A program made the position numbers and the translations under genes. DNA of 64,000 nt, taken from the NCBI GenBank assembly GCA_012934845.2, contig WNNJ02003433.1, positions 1-64,000 of the forward strand. Direction: 5' to 3'. Position 1 is the first letter of the stretch. Every line of letters begins with the position of its first letter. Positions 53,541 through 63,270 of this stretch are shown here, piece by piece. Source of the stretch: Pomphorhynchus laevis (taxonomy: Eukaryota > Acanthocephala > Palaeacanthocephala > Echinorhynchida > Pomphorhynchidae). Below the pieces are notes generated by a model that worked only from the letters and a program-made list of their open reading frames with translations, was not told where the DNA came from and did not search any database.

Positions 53541-53664
53541 TGCTCCCTGTAAATTAAAATTTAAATATAAAATTCGTAATTTTTTTAATTTAATATATTT
53601 TTAAACTGTTTTTTCAAAAAAATTAATATATCCTAATTAATTGATATAATACTTAATCTAAGTT

Positions 53665-55722
53665 CTTACTTATGATATATCCTATGTTTGGTTCCAATTT
53701 AATCAACTTAAGTCTTAAGTCTCCTCGTTGTGTAATATTCTACCCATTTCTTTTATTTACCAATAAATCATTTATGGCACTAAATCCACATTCAGATAAT
53801 TATGAGGTCGGAAATGGTAATAATATTTTTTTAGCCTACGTAGTCAACCCTCTATATTTTGCCTCTGTTTATCCATGCCATCACTCCTCTTATATCAAAT
53901 AATGCTTTAACAGACTCATCGTTTTACATTCCTGCATGTTCTTCTTGATACTGAACATTGGAAATAAGTGAAAGATCTGCTAACATTGGCTGAGTTAGCA
54001 ATGTTAGGTAAATAAATTCCTTCAAGTCAGAAAATTTTTCTTTTAATTCAGTAGATAACTGCTCCAGATGATTGGGTATAATAAATATACAATTATCACT
54101 TACTTCATATTTATTGAGCCAAAAAACTCTTCAAAGATTTTCATCAAAATTAAATCTCGGCTCACATCAATAATAGCAAAAAAGCAAAAATATCTTTGCT
54201 TTTTGATCAATAATAGTTTTATCTCTCCCTTGAAGTTGCTTTTTTAGAATATTAATATTTACAAAATATCAGCAAGATAACTGACAAATGCTTTAGCGTT
54301 GCCTGTTAAAATTTTATTTATTTCAGGGGTCCTTCAAAAAATCTTTTAAATTATCAAATAGATCCATAAACCTTTTTAGGCAGTATCCTTTTGAAAGCCA
54401 TCTTACATTAGTGTGAAGTAAAAGTTTCACGTAGTCTGCACTTTGTCCTTCACAAAACATTTTAAAAATACGCTTTGTTTTCGAGTTAGCCTTGAGAAAA
54501 TTAATACATTTCACTACAGAACTTAATATCTCACTAAGAACATGAGAAATTTTGTTAGCAAATAAATTTTCGCAGTGAATTACACAGTGTAACACGAGCA
54601 TTTCAGGATTTTTATTTTTTATGTTTACCCATTATATTAAGAGCACCATCTGAAGCACAAGAAGTTATGTTTTTAATTGGTATATTTTTTGTTGTCAAAT
54701 AATCTTTAAGTTTTGAAAATATATCTTTAACGGTGGTACTACTTTCCAAAGATTTACAAAAAAGCATTTCTTCACAAAAATCATTATTGTCGATGAATCT
54801 AACATAAGCCGTCAGTACTGCCGAGTTGTCCCTCACTGTTGTTTCATCCATTTAAAGTGAGAATTCTTTCATTTTTAATTTCTATACTAACTGTTCCTTG
54901 ACATTGGTACTCATTTCATCTATTCTCGTACTAACAATAATGTTACTAAGAGGCATATATTTAGCGTAGTTATCTAACTTTTTCTTAACAATTTTCAAAA
55001 ATTCCGAATTGCATGGTTTTATAAGATTTTCTCCTATAAAATGATCCTTACCAGTTTTTGCAATAAGCTTAGGAATTTCATAAGTAGACTCAAGAGTACG
55101 ATTTTCGGTTATGTTTTGTGCGGCGAATAAATATTTAATCGTAGTCCTTCTTTAAAATTTATCCTTTAGTTCTTTAAAGTAATCTAAACCAAAGTTGATT
55201 TAATTTTCATGCTTTGACCTCAGATGTGATTCAAGACGACATTTTTTCATTGAATCATTACATAAAGATTGTTGACATAAGAGACAGAAAGGCAATCGGA
55301 TATCATTAGAAGCAGGAATGAATCCAAAATTTTGAAAATCCCCGAATACTGGCGAACTGTTTTCTTCTTTTCATTGATCATTTAGTGGGTTCTTAAAAAA
55401 GAAAAACTAAAAATGTCAAGTTCTAAAAATTTATTTCTCATCAAAAAATAGTTCAAATCAAGAGCAACGTTACTTCGAATTATACAAAGAATCTAAACAA
55501 ACAATTAAAGAAATAACAGCTAAAATTGTTTTTTTTGCTAAGTTTTTACACCCATATAATATGTTTAACATGTAAAAAATAATGTATAGCCTTAAAACTT
55601 TTATAAAACGTTACATCTTTAAAAATAAAAACGTCTAAACATTTTTTTAAATTCTTGATTTGCACTACCAGAAAACTCAAATGCCCCATGGGTGTGCATA
55701 CACCCCATATTGGAAAACACTG
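53665..55722 (-). mobile_element. hAT DNA transposon (ZBED-like), decayed
   Basis: Minus strand from the 5' terminal repeat CAGTGTTTTCCAATATGG (55722 downward). Transposase parts: BED-like finger FCLLCQQSLC and LESHLRSKH (about 55300), IPKLIAKTGKDHFIG and LSNIIVSTRIDEM (about 54900-55080), MDETTVRDNSAVLTAYVRFI with catalytic-type D and SCASDGALNIMG (54851-54612), HTNVRWLSKGYCLKRF (54601-54323), and a C-terminal dimerisation segment FSALND, LLVNKRNG, LRLKLIKLEPNI (about 53690-53790). Three or more breaks. No matching 3' terminal repeat was found near 53600, so that end seems lost. Confidence 0.75.
54323..54851 (-). pseudogene. hAT transposase, central part
   Basis: Two frames with a gap of about ten codons. 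First: MDETTVRDNSAVLTAYVRFI, EMLFCKSLESSTTVKDIF, NITSCASDGALNIMG. Second: MLVLHCVIHCENLFAN, VVKCINFLKANS, LLHTNVRWLSKGYCLKRFMD. These are the conserved blocks of the RNase H-like fold in ZBED5/SCAND3-like hAT proteins (S..DNS, TDGAPAM, HC.IHRE, TEVRWLSKG). Confidence 0.78.
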
Positions 55723-56044
55723 AACTAGTGTATCTTATTATATTAGTTATAATATTAGATACAAAATATATATTTTATAATATGTAAAATATATTATATT
55801 TATTATCCATAAAAATGTCACGCTTAAGACTTAAAATTTATTTGTAATATATATTTATATATTTTACTATTTTCTGCTTGATGTTATTTTTATAGTAACC
55901 TATTTAAGTCTTGAATTCTTCCTGAATTATAAGTACTCGTCTGAGAGGTTTTTTTTCGATATGCACACAGTCCGTCTTTGAGAGATCGAAAGATGACACG
56001 GGTCATCAATTTGTGTCATCGAAAGATGACACAAATTGATGACC
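54846..56044 (-). repeat. Source of the 41-kb duplicated block
   Basis: Same 1,199 bp as 41027-42225. Left border is inside the hAT transposase, right border is the end of the GAAA-loop hairpin (56001-56044). Between them are the hAT 5' end, about 180 bp of AT-rich flank and the chimeric Penelope end. Confidence 0.9.
56001..56044. repeat. Perfect hairpin, 20-bp stem with GAAA loop
   Basis: 56001-56020 and 56025-56044 are exact reverse complements around GAAA. An identical hairpin is at 42182-42225. Fragments of the arm are repeated directly before and after it (AGATGACACGGGTCATC, TTGATGACCGAAATAG). Confidence 0.9.
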
Positions 56045-56074
56045 GAAATAGTTAGATATATTGATGACCGAAAT

Positions 56075-56165
56075 AGTTAGAGGTTTCGGCCTTCAAACTC
56101 CTCTACCCAACATAGCAGCGGGGCCAAATACATGCTAATGATGTATTTCCTCTGATAAAACTATC
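56075..56165 (-). ncRNA. Penelope-associated structured RNA motif (copy 5, truncated)
   Basis: Minus sense: outer TCAGAGG, hairpin AAATAC/GTATTT, GGCCCC, GCTGCTATGTT, then GGCCGAAA. The partner of helix 2 is lost to the neighbouring rearrangement. It follows the Penelope-like frame that ends at 56165. Confidence 0.5.
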
Positions 56166-57840
56166 TAGTATATTATTCTAATACAAAGTATATTATTTAT
56201 TATCCATCCATAAAAATTTGCACTTAAGAGTTTAAATTTATTCTTTATATTATTGTGTTGATTTATATAATTTACTATTTGCTGCTTGATGTTATTTTTA
56301 TGGTAACCTAGTTTAAAATATGTATCTATAAAATTATTTAAATGATTTTGTAGAAATTGTTCCATCTATCATCAATGTCTCTAGTTGATGTCTCTAGTTT
56401 ATGTCAATTTTTTATTATTTATTATTATTGTTTATTATCATTTTTTTATTTATTATCGATTTTTTATTATCAATGTCTCTTGTTTATGTCTATAGTTGAT
56501 ATCTTAGTCTTTTTTCAACATTACGACTAAGTAAAACAAGTTTTTTTAGTTATGAACAAATTCATATTCTATAAAGCTTATAGAATATTAAAAATTATAT
56601 AAAATTAAATAAATTAAAATTATATTTAAAATTATACATAAAATTATATTCGTTTAAATGAAACATTCAAGTTATAAAAATGTGAATTTTACAAAATGAT
56701 GGCATTTGCTAATGTGATTTCAGTACAAATGCAAAATAAACGATTAGTTGATACATAAATATGCAGACAACTTCAATAGGAGTGCTAATTATACGATTAA
56801 TACATAATTGTATAATAATAATGAGGCTACCTGGATAAATTTGTTCATTAATTGAATAAAAATTATTAGAATTAAATACACATATATCATCAATGTATCG
56901 AAACATATATTTCATATATTTATATAGTTTAGATTTAGTTTTTACACAGTTATGAACAAATTCATATTCTATAAAGCTTAAAAATAAGTCAGCTATAATT
57001 GGGCTACTATTGCCTCCATTGGAACACATTTTACTTGTCTAAATAAAGATGTCTCTACTTTTAAATAATTTTGATTTATCAAAATATTAAAGGATTATTT
57101 TAATAAAATTTTATTCATATATTTATATTTACTTGATGGTTTAATTTTTGTTAGATAGGCGTTATAATTATTATAACATATATATAGATATCTTTTTCCG
57201 AATATAAGATTAATTAATTTTACTAACGCTTCTTTAATATCTAGTAAATCTAGATTTGTATAAAGCGTACTAAAATCGTATGTATTTATATTTTGAAAAT
57301 TTATTCCTTTTGTCTGTTCTAAAAATTCTTTTGTAGAATTAATACTGAAATAGTGTTTTATACCAGTATTAATTTCGACTACCTTGCAATATTTTTTAAA
57401 GTGTGCTTTAATTACTTTAAGTATTTTATTCATATAGACAGAAAGTGGTTTTAATGTACATTTAAAAGCACTACATATGAACCTAGGTTTAATTGGATTT
57501 TTATTTAATTTTGGATTCTAATATAATATAGGTATAGTTTTATTATCTGATTCAACATATATACCCTTTCATTCATTTTTAAACAGTGACTTTAATAATT
57601 GTTTCTAAACTAAAATCACTACGTGCATATGTTGCGTTTACATTTAAATCATTATAAATAACTTCTTTCATCATTATATCATAAAGCTTTTTGCATATGA
57701 AGACATATTTATTACAAGCTTTATCAATAGTTGTTATTATATAGTTATCCTTTAATTTAGATTTTTTTATAAAATCTTTATTAATTTGATCTTTGTTTTT
57801 ATAATTGTTTGTTATTTTCATTTTCTTTTTAATTCCATCA
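56165..57840 (-). pseudogene. Penelope-like RT, longest copy
   Basis: Minus strand in order: IITTIDKACNKYVFICKKLY (57821-57579), LKPLSVYMNKILK, HYFSINSTKEFLEQT and NTYDFSTLYTNLDLLDIKEA (57433-57095, motif A with D in YDFS), MCSNGGNSSPIIADLFLSFI (57029, motif B), MFRYIDDICVFNSNNF (motif C) and, after a gap, FIDTYFKLGYHKNNIKQQIV (56365-56165). The protein plan (no LINE endonuclease, TxDFSTLYT, GG.SSPI.ADL, YIDD) fits Penelope-like or closely related RTs. About 350 bp in the middle (56366-56708) is foreign low-complexity TTATTATT sequence. Several breaks. Confidence 0.65.
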
Positions 57841-58400
57841 AATTAATAAGTTTTCCAAATGTTTATCGCAGATGTATTCAAGCTTTTATTATTAATCAAC
57901 TTACCAAAGTAAGCTTTTAAGTCATTATATAACGAATTGTAAATTTTATTTTTATTGTTATTATTATTTAATCTATATTAAAAAAGTTTGAGATATAATC
58001 TACCTAAAAAAAGTTTGAGATATTAATATATACAATAAATAACATACAAATAACCCTTATAATCTATTATACATACAATCAGTAACTACTTAAAATTATA
58101 ATTACAACGAAGCCGTACGCCCAGGGCATTTTCCGGGGTGCGCAGTTCAAGCTGTACGTCAATGACTAAGGGAAAGCCCTCGAACGTAATCCTTTGTTGA
58201 TCTTGTAACGGGCAGGCGGCCAAGTGCAAGGGATGCAAATGTGCCAAAGCAAAACGATATTGCACAAACTGAAGTAACACATTTTGATAAGCACGTTCTG
58301 ACAAGGAGTGACCGAGCCAATAATAAAGTAAACTCTATCAGGATGCCCTTCAATGGAGGCATCATACACGATAATGTCTAATTTTACAATCCGACTAATA
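57841..58400. other. AT-rich DNA, then a GC-richer start of family A copy 4
   Basis: 57841-58080 is AT-rich without features. 58090-58400 is GC-richer and may be the decayed 5' part of family A copy 4: a plus-strand CKGCKCAKAKRYCTN (about 58220-58270) looks like a cysteine-rich metal-binding motif. Open frames on the minus strand here have no recognisable features. Confidence 0.35.
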
Positions 58401-59562
58401 TTTATCAAACGGTACTGCAATGGAGACCAAATCTATTTCAACTACCTCAATGCTCGGCAAGAACACGTTCGTAAATATATTAGCTTCGTTTTACGACAGT
58501 GTGGCGAATAAAACTGAGGATGAAAAATCTGCACTCAAGACGGCAGTCGTGTTTTGTCAGCTCATTCTTCAATCCGTGAACTCAAGCAAAGTTTCAGTAA
58601 CACGAAGGCTTTACAACGGAGGTTGCAACTTTGGCACGAAAACAAATTCAGAGAATTATTTGAAGAATCCCAGTATTTACTGTCGAAATTAGCTCAAAGA
58701 GTAACGTAAATCCCATATGAAGATCGGAAAAAAGCCTACTGTCTTTTATTAAGTCGAGGTAAAGTACATGCTAGTAGAGTTGTCTAGGAAGAAACGTTTT
58801 CATCTGCTGTCCTAAAGCCGGCCTCTTTATTTAATGGAAGATTAGTCAGAGAAATACTGCAGGATCTACACTCAGCTGCCAAGATTCCTAATCAAAAAGT
58901 ATTCTTACAGCATCATCTTCCAAATATACAACCTCATCACCCAGTTGACTTTAGCGATATCGAAGCGGCGGATATTATGCGCGCAGCTAGAAGAACGAAA
59001 GGTGGAGCCACTCCATCCGGATTGGACTCTACCATGTGGAATCAACTTCTGAGTCGCTTTGGAGTTCATTCTCAAACTTTAGCAAGATCACTTGCAGATT
59101 TTGGGATAAGATTGGCAACTGAAGATATATGTCCTGAAGCTCTAGAAGCATAAACGCTAGTAGATTCATCGCTCAGAGCAATAAAATGGCAGGATTAGAC
59201 CCATTGGCGTTTGCGATGCTGCGAGACGTATAATCTCTAAAAAGATATTATGCAAGATAAGGCCGGATCTTCATGATGTGGCAGGTAACGAACAATTATG
59301 TGCATGCCAGCGCGGGGGTATTGAATTTGCAATTCATTCGCTGCGAGTAGAATTCGAGAAGGGATAGAATAGATGCATATTAGCAATAGGCGCCAAGAAC
59401 GCGTTTAATTCCATGAATTGGATTGCCGCCTTGCATAACATGAAATTTATTGCTCCCTAGATGGCTACTGTTCTCAAGAACCTATATAGCTCACTCTCTC
59501 AACTTGTACTCGGAGGCGACAGTATTTACAGCACATAAGGATTCACACAAGGCGATCTTTTC

Positions 59563-59760
59563 GTGATGGCCGACTTTGCTATGGCATCGATGCCTCTTAT
59601 TATGGAAATTCGGAAAGCGGTTCCTGACTTCAAACAGCGGTGGTTCGCGGACGATGCAAACTTTGTTAACAGTATACGAGATATTCGTACAGTATGGAAT
59701 CTACTAAATGACATAAGCCCGGAGTATGGTTATCACGTGAATGTAACAAAAACATATTAA
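59563..59760 (+). pseudogene. Family A copy 4, RT motif B-C segment
   Basis: 65-residue frame MADFAMASMPLIMEIRKAVP, FKQRWFADDANFVNSIRDIR and PEYGYHVNVTKTY. WFADDA with the downstream P.YGY..N..K is the motif C and D signature of this family, matching WYADDATCIG in copy 2. Confidence 0.7.
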
Positions 59761-60336
59761 ATGCCATTAAATCCCTCAGAACTTCCGTCACAACAGATCC
59801 CATTGGAACCGGCGCTTACGTTTCATCAACAACAAGGAATGAATCGCTAAAATGGTGAGCGCTTATTGACAAATTGACGTGCATTGCAGAACTGGATCCT
59901 CAAGCGGCATATACTGGCTTAACGAAATCAGTACAATTCAAGTGGACTTATTACATGAGAACGGTACCGTGTAGCCTACATATATGGAGAGCCTATAAAG
60001 AGCTTTAAACGATCGATTAATACACGCAATAACAAAGCAAAATTAAAACGAGACGTAGAACTGTATCTTAACATCGCTTTTAAGTATGGGAGGACTTGGC
60101 ATCGTAGATCCGGTGTTTTCTATAACGAGTGTCTATAGCTTATTATTAGTCCTTAGTGACACCTTCAAGAGCGCAATATCCAGTAACGAGTTACGCGATC
60201 TACAGACGAACACCTTGAAACAGTTGGGCACACAACGTCAGAATAAATTCACCGTGCTACTTCAGCAGGTACTGGCGCAGTGTGATTAAGTAGTGTATCG
60301 AGTGATTTCACATGCATCAAGAGACGAAGCTTCTGC

Positions 60337-60741
60337 ATGGCTGAGTTCCTTGCACTTGTCCAGCACCATCTTCAGCTAACTTCGAACCAGTTCAGAGATG
60401 GGTTATGTGCAAGATATGGGTGGACTCCAGGCGAACTTGTAGGGACCAAATGTAAGTGTGGTGAAATCCTCAATGTGAGTCACGCTTTGGCATGTAAGCG
60501 TGGCGGACTAACGATATTTCGCCATGACGCTATCCGTGATATAATAGCAAAAGCTCTTTCAGAAATTTGTTCTGGTGTGGAAGTCGAACAAGTGCTATCT
60601 ATGGTCCCAAATGATATAGACTTTGAGGTTCCCACGACATCGCGTGATAATAATGCACGTTTAGATGTGGTATGCAGTGGCTTGGAAGGGAGTCGATTTA
60701 AGCGAGCGTTTTTCGACGTGAATGTATTCTCAATCCATTAA
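60337..60741 (+). CDS. Family A copy 4, restriction-enzyme-like tail
   Basis: 134 residues: LCARYGWTPGELVG, CKCGEILNVSHALACKRGG (C-x-C...H-x3-C zinc site), FRHDAIRDIIAKALSEI (RHD), VEVEQVLSM, DNNARLDVVCSGLEG and RAFFDVNVFSIH (acidic residues of the likely PD-(D/E)XK fold). It is the cleanest copy of this domain in family A. The following frame, 60820-61029, gives the AKFVPLIFSTSGSIGKEA helix and ends the protein. Confidence 0.75.
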   Translation: MAEFLALVQHHLQLTSNQFRDGLCARYGWTPGELVGTKCKCGEILNVSHALACKRGGLTIFRHDAIRDIIAKALSEICSGVEVEQVLSMVPNDIDFEVPTTSRDNNARLDVVCSGLEGSRFKRAFFDVNVFSIH

Positions 60742-61339
60742 CAATCGACTGTCAGCAGAAACCTCGATGCGTCCTTCGAATTAAATGAAAATCGTAAACG
60801 TGCGAAATACAATGAAAGAGTGGAGAAAATCGAACGTGCAAAATTCGTCCCTCTGATATTTTCAACTTCAGGTAGCATCGGAAAGGAGGCAATTAAAGTT
60901 CTAAAGACAGTAGCAGCGAAATATGTAGGCAATCAAAAGGAAAATAAGCTTCGAGCTTGTCCGGGCTGTCTCTACCTGTTTACGAGCCCTGAGATCTACG
61001 CGTCGAAATCCGGTGCAAAGAGACCATAATTTGTGGTAAATAGATATTTTTTCTTTGGTTACGATGCGTGAAGTTTTTTTAGCAGTATTGTCGTTTATAA
61101 ACGTTGTTCCTAAATATTGTTTCTCATCATTAGTGTTGGATTTTCATTATTTTTATTAAACGAGCTTCTTGCGGAATTTAAGGCTTGTTTGATAGCAAAT
61201 TCAGGATAATCTCTACTTTTCAACTAATTAGTTATCTTTTGATATGCAATAGATAAAATTCATAACGTATGCTCTGTAAAATGAGAGAGAGACAAAAAAA
61301 TATTTCCCTTTCGTAATATATCAGTTGTAGCATACGTAA

Positions 61340-61482
61340 CGGTGAATCATACGTTACGGTTAACCGTAACGGTTCATCATTACGATAAATTGGTCAGAAA
61401 AACCTGACCTGGTAGAACTTAAACGTATTCTGAAGAAAGCTAGGCGGGCACTGAAACGGGCTCAGCATCTGTCATTATATAG
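61340..61482 (+). mobile_element. LINE J fragment with an expanded hairpin
   Basis: 61410-61482 matches 14068-14118 (CTTAAACGTATTCTGAAGAA, GCTAGGCGGGCACTGAAACG). Before it, the J hairpin GTTCACCGTTACGGTGAAC has turned into a cluster of ACGTTACGG and CCGTAACG pieces, including the exact palindrome GTTACGGTTAACCGTAAC. Confidence 0.65.
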
Positions 61483-62250
61483 AACAACCAATATAATTAT
61501 ATTGGCAAGCTGTCATACATTAGATAAATTTGTTTGATAGGGATTAAATAATATATACCAAAAATGATAAAAAATATATATTTAAAGATACGAAAGATAA
61601 TTAAATGTTAAGTAAAAAATACCTTTTTTGAAATTGTATTTTCAAACTGTCGTAAAGTTAGTGAAATTCGTTTGAAAAATTTCTACATCTCCAGCACATT
61701 TGTCATATTTCTCTATAATTGAAAATAAAGAACGAACAAACAAGATTTAAAGTCGCGTTTTTTTTGCTTTTGTAAAATTGAAAATTTAAATAGAAAATCT
61801 TGTAGGTATGAAATAATAAATACGGAAAATGATAACACATAAAATATTTAAAGATACGAAAGATAATTAAATGTTAAGTAAGTTAAGATCTTTATATTGC
61901 AACAAAATAAAGTTTTTAATTTAGCGGTTATTTATAAAAAGATTTATTAAATTAAATCCTTAATAAGGCAATTGAAATTAGATGAGTACATACAGATTTG
62001 AAAGATAGCCAGTAATATTAAGATCGGAATGAAAGATTGTATCTCTGACGACTCTAAGCAGAAAGATTATTTTTTAATTTACTTAATAAATACAATTTGA
62101 ATATTCAAACGTCTTGAAATTTATATATAAACATTTACAAATGGCTTAAAAATCTAAATAAATAAACCAGATCGTTAAGCTCAATAATTTCACATTATAA
62201 ACATTTATTTATATTATTTTACACTAAATTGATTTAATTATCAGCATATG
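61483..62250. other. AT-rich DNA, no gene seen
   Basis: A short repeat (ATATTTAAAGATACGAAAGA then TAATTAAATGTTAAGTAA) occurs at 61577-61615 and 61846-61884, with related GGGATTAAATAATA context. Nothing coding. Confidence 0.4.
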
Positions 62251-62254
62251 TTTG

Positions 62255-62450
62255 AAAAATATTGCACAAATACCTTCTTCTTCTACAGCTTATCTCTCGC
62301 AGAGATGTCGCTGCTGCCAACAACTTCTTCCACGACGAACGATTTTGAGTCATCTCGTGTCCTATATCGGTCGCTATTCCAACGACATTCATGTCCTCCT
62401 TGACGCAATCTTTTCAGCGTTTATTTGGCCTTCCTAGACGTCCTTCCCTT
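62255..62450 (-). mobile_element. LINE 3' end (RTE-like C-terminus)
   Basis: Minus strand reads EGRLGRPNKR, stop, KDCVKEDMNVVGIA and SSWKKLLAAATSL, the GRPKKRWKDCVKEDM...W...T end of RTE-like LINE proteins, with W changed to a stop. It ends in GAAGAAGAAGG near 62270. Confidence 0.6.
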
Positions 62451-62459
62451 TCGATCTTG

Positions 62460-62910
62460 ATCTTTTCAGCGCTCCTTTACTCGAACTGGCAGACTTAGCG
62501 CAAGACGATGGCAAACGATCTGATGGTGCGACTCTTATGCCATGGGAAGCTGCCCGTATTCTGGTTTGGGATTTCACTTGCCCGAACATCCTGCAGCCAG
62601 TCATATCGGTCATGCGGTGTCTTCTGCTAGCGCTGTAGCAGCCTTCGCAGATCAGCTCTAACGAATCAAATACAGCTGCTTCGATGATGACTGTAATTGT
62701 TTGTCTTCGTCGCCATCGAAAAACTAGGCGCGGTCGGCCCCAGCGCATCTACGTTTTTAAGGCAGTTTGATTCAAGGTTCGTACAGACAACTTGAGAGAA
62801 ACGCGCATTCAGCTGGCTCATGCAACGAATCAGCGCAGTCGTGCAGCGAGGGAATGCGCCGTCCTTTATGGAGTTGGATGGATATATCGCCCTAGACAAC
62901 TACCTTCTCT
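62460..62910 (+). mobile_element. C-terminal tail of a third RLE-type RT element
   Basis: Plus strand: SDGATLMPWEAARILVWDFT, CPNILQPVI, later FVAIEKLGAVGPSASTFLRQ and LMQRISAVVQRGNAPSF. RPDGxTLxPWxxGRxLxWDxTC, then ETLGxxGxxAxxF and QRxSxAxQRGNA, is a layout I know from restriction-nuclease-like tails of many invertebrate RT elements. It is closer to family B than to family A. Several stops. It overlaps the start of a minus-strand LINE end at 62450, so one inserted beside the other. Confidence 0.65.
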
Positions 62911-63270
62911 AACGATTTCTATACATATATTATTATATTATAATTTTAGAAAATTGTTTGTTAATAATACGATCTATATGACAATATCGGACGTTTAAAA
63001 TAGTAGTTTAACCATAGATAATGTTTTATAGGCCTCAATATTGATAAAGTACATTATCAATTTGGCATAAATATTATTAAATTTAAATATACCATTTTAT
63101 ACCATTTTATTTGCAACTAATTCTTGATTCTACAAATTTCACAAGAATAACAAACGTATTAATTCATTGTAATTCTGTCTGTCGAAGAAACATCCATCTC
63201 CATACGAAACATCGACGGAAAATTTCAAGTTGTCCACACTCGCGAGAAAATTCGATAGCGCTATCTCCCC
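62911..63270. other. AT-rich spacer
   Basis: No gene. From about 63180 composition rises and leads into the LINE endonuclease frame. Confidence 0.35.

Larger units (their letters stand above)
58400..61030 (+). mobile_element. Family A RT element, copy 4 (long, decayed)
   Basis: In order: FRELFEESQYLLSKLAQRV (58640-58700), AARRTKGGATPSGLDSTMWN (about 58990), a broken pre-palm, AIGAKNAFNSMNWIAAL (motif A with D replaced by A/K), GFTQGDLFVMADFAMASMPL (motif B), QRWFADDANFVNSIRD (motif C, FADD), GGLGIVDPVFSITSVYSLL, then the tail (60337-60741) and end (60820-61029) VPLIFSTSGSIGKEAIKVLK. About ten stops or shifts. Together with copy 2 it gives the whole family layout. Confidence 0.75.

Noticed and set aside
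53500-53665. 3' terminal repeat of the hAT element
   Set aside because: No CAGTG end matching the 5' repeat could be found. GCATGCACC-like sequence at 53510 is too weak.
58086-58420. Minus-strand open frames of 68-84 residues as a host gene
   Set aside because: Three overlapping frames with no splice sites or motifs. The DNA more likely belongs to the 5' part of family A copy 4 on the other strand.
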